A DNA stretch of 5,674 nucleotides from an uncultured Oxalobacteraceae bacterium (lineage in GTDB: Bacteria; Pseudomonadota; Gammaproteobacteria; Burkholderiales; Burkholderiaceae_D), in assembly GCA_937996605.1 (NCBI GenBank), contig CALKVB010000113.1, positions 1-5,674 of the forward strand, read 5' to 3'. This document shows, piece after piece, positions 4,964-5,674 of this stretch. Each line of letters opens with the position of its first letter. Within the stretch, counting starts at the first letter, position 1. Position numbers and translations under genes: made by a program. The notes beneath the pieces were generated by a model. It worked only from the letters and a program-made list of their open reading frames with translations, had not been told where the DNA came from and made no database searches.

Positions 4964-5674
4964 ATGACAAGAACTTTGCAGTTAATACCCGTTTCTTCTA
5001 GTTTTTGGCAGCAAGTTGCCGCTGCTTTTCTTGAAAAATCCAATACGAAAACGGTAGAACAAGCATCAACTAAGCGTTTGCAAGCAGATTTGTTTGCTGC
5101 AGATGATGAGGTAGTGCACGGAACTCAGGCTGTCCATGATTACGCTCATTTACGTGTAGTCGTTCCAACCTTCGAACACGCCCAAGTTTTTTTGAGAGCC
5201 TTGCAGCAGGCTTTAGGTACGCATTTTATTCCCCCACGTATTTTGACGATGTTTGCTTGGACGGGGCAGCAAGCGCCATTACCCGTCAGCGTTTCGGCGA
5301 ATAGCCAGCGCCTGATGAGCTTGTATGGAGAATTGCGACAACACGAATGGTTGAAACAATTGTTTGGTGCCCGTAGTAACACCGATTTGTTGCCGCTGGC
5401 ACAAACGCTGCTGACACTCTCTGATGAATTGACCCAAGTGTGGTTGCCTAAGGTGCTTGATCTGAACGGTTCGATTGCCCCGGAAAAAATGGCCGACACT
5501 TGGCAACAGGCGCTCGCGCAGTTGCCTCTATCTGTGCAAAAAATGGTGTCTGATGAGAGTCAATTAGTATGGACTTTGTGGCAGGGACAACTTGATCAGC
5601 ATGACCACAGCGTGCAGCTTCTACAGAAAATGTTGACGATCGCTGCGCATGCGGAAGAAGAGTTATTTTGGATT
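4964..5674 (+). CDS. AddB-like / PD-(D/E)XK nuclease family protein (N-terminal 237 residues)
   Basis: The frame is open from ATG 4964 to the window edge; an in-frame TAA at 4949-4951 rules out an earlier start. The ribosome binding site is weak (A-rich, AAAGATAAA). Recognisable stretches are LIPVSSSFWQQVA (7-19), LRVVVPTFEHAQVFLRAL (63-80), FIPPRILTMFAWTG (88-101), RLMSLYGELRQHEWLKQLFGARSNTDLLPLAQTLLTLSDELTQ (116-158), which from memory match the start of betaproteobacterial AddB-like proteins. These are large proteins with a degenerate helicase fold and a C-terminal RecB-type nuclease, working with an AddA/UvrD-like helicase in resection of DNA double-strand breaks. The nuclease motif would be far downstream and is not seen. 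Residues 24-62 are polar and do not look conserved, perhaps an insertion. Location beside trxA-rho agrees with what I recall for Burkholderiales. The family call rests on recall, not on a catalytic motif. Confidence 0.7.
   Translation, partial: MTRTLQLIPVSSSFWQQVAAAFLEKSNTKTVEQASTKRLQADLFAADDEVVHGTQAVHDYAHLRVVVPTFEHAQVFLRALQQALGTHFIPPRILTMFAWTGQQAPLPVSVSANSQRLMSLYGELRQHEWLKQLFGARSNTDLLPLAQTLLTLSDELTQVWLPKVLDLNGSIAPEKMADTWQQALAQLPLSVQKMVSDESQLVWTLWQGQLDQHDHSVQLLQKMLTIAAHAEEELFWI

Noticed and set aside
5146..5506. Two open frames on the minus strand near the right edge
   Set aside because: They are opposite the uninterrupted AddB-like frame, which has family-like sequence over its whole visible length.

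Overview
The window looks like an ordinary stretch of a betaproteobacterial chromosome, most likely Burkholderiales and probably Oxalobacteraceae (Undibacterium-like). That placement is an inference from the style of the Rho and efflux proteins and from moderate GC; no search was run. The core is a trxA-rho pair on the minus strand. Divergent from trxA is the start of a large gene that resembles the AddB-like / PD-(D/E)XK nuclease family. On the other side lies the end of an RND-type efflux outer-membrane gene.

Layout. Bases 2-529 (+) are the last 175 codons of a NodT/OprM-family outer-membrane efflux channel, closed by a clear intrinsic terminator (556-585). Bases 697-2308 (+) hold two unrecognised genes. 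Both encode proteins that start MRK, have one N-terminal membrane segment, and carry a cysteine-containing domain probably outside the inner membrane. Three copies of a 30-bp REP-like palindrome, each headed by GTAG, lie around them: an inverted pair between the two genes (1263-1292 and 1390-1419) and a third after the second gene (2436-2465). This is the only accessory-looking part. A terminator able to work in both directions (2492-2521) separates it from rho.

rho (2554-3816, -) is full length with all catalytic residues in place. It is preceded by a 403-base untranslated region whose last ~52 transcribed bases are very rich in C and poor in G, as expected of a Rho-binding (rut) site and consistent with autogenous control. 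trxA (4220-4546, -) is a standard thioredoxin 1. No intrinsic terminator on the minus strand is visible between trxA and rho, so read-through is possible in addition to a candidate rho promoter at 3972-3999. A 417-base divergent intergenic region (4547-4963) carries a possible trxA promoter. The open frame 4964-5674 (+) runs off the window.

No clearly novel system is present. The items most worth checking are the REP-bracketed pair of anchored proteins, the C-rich rho leader, and a perfect inverted repeat directly upstream of the second unknown gene.
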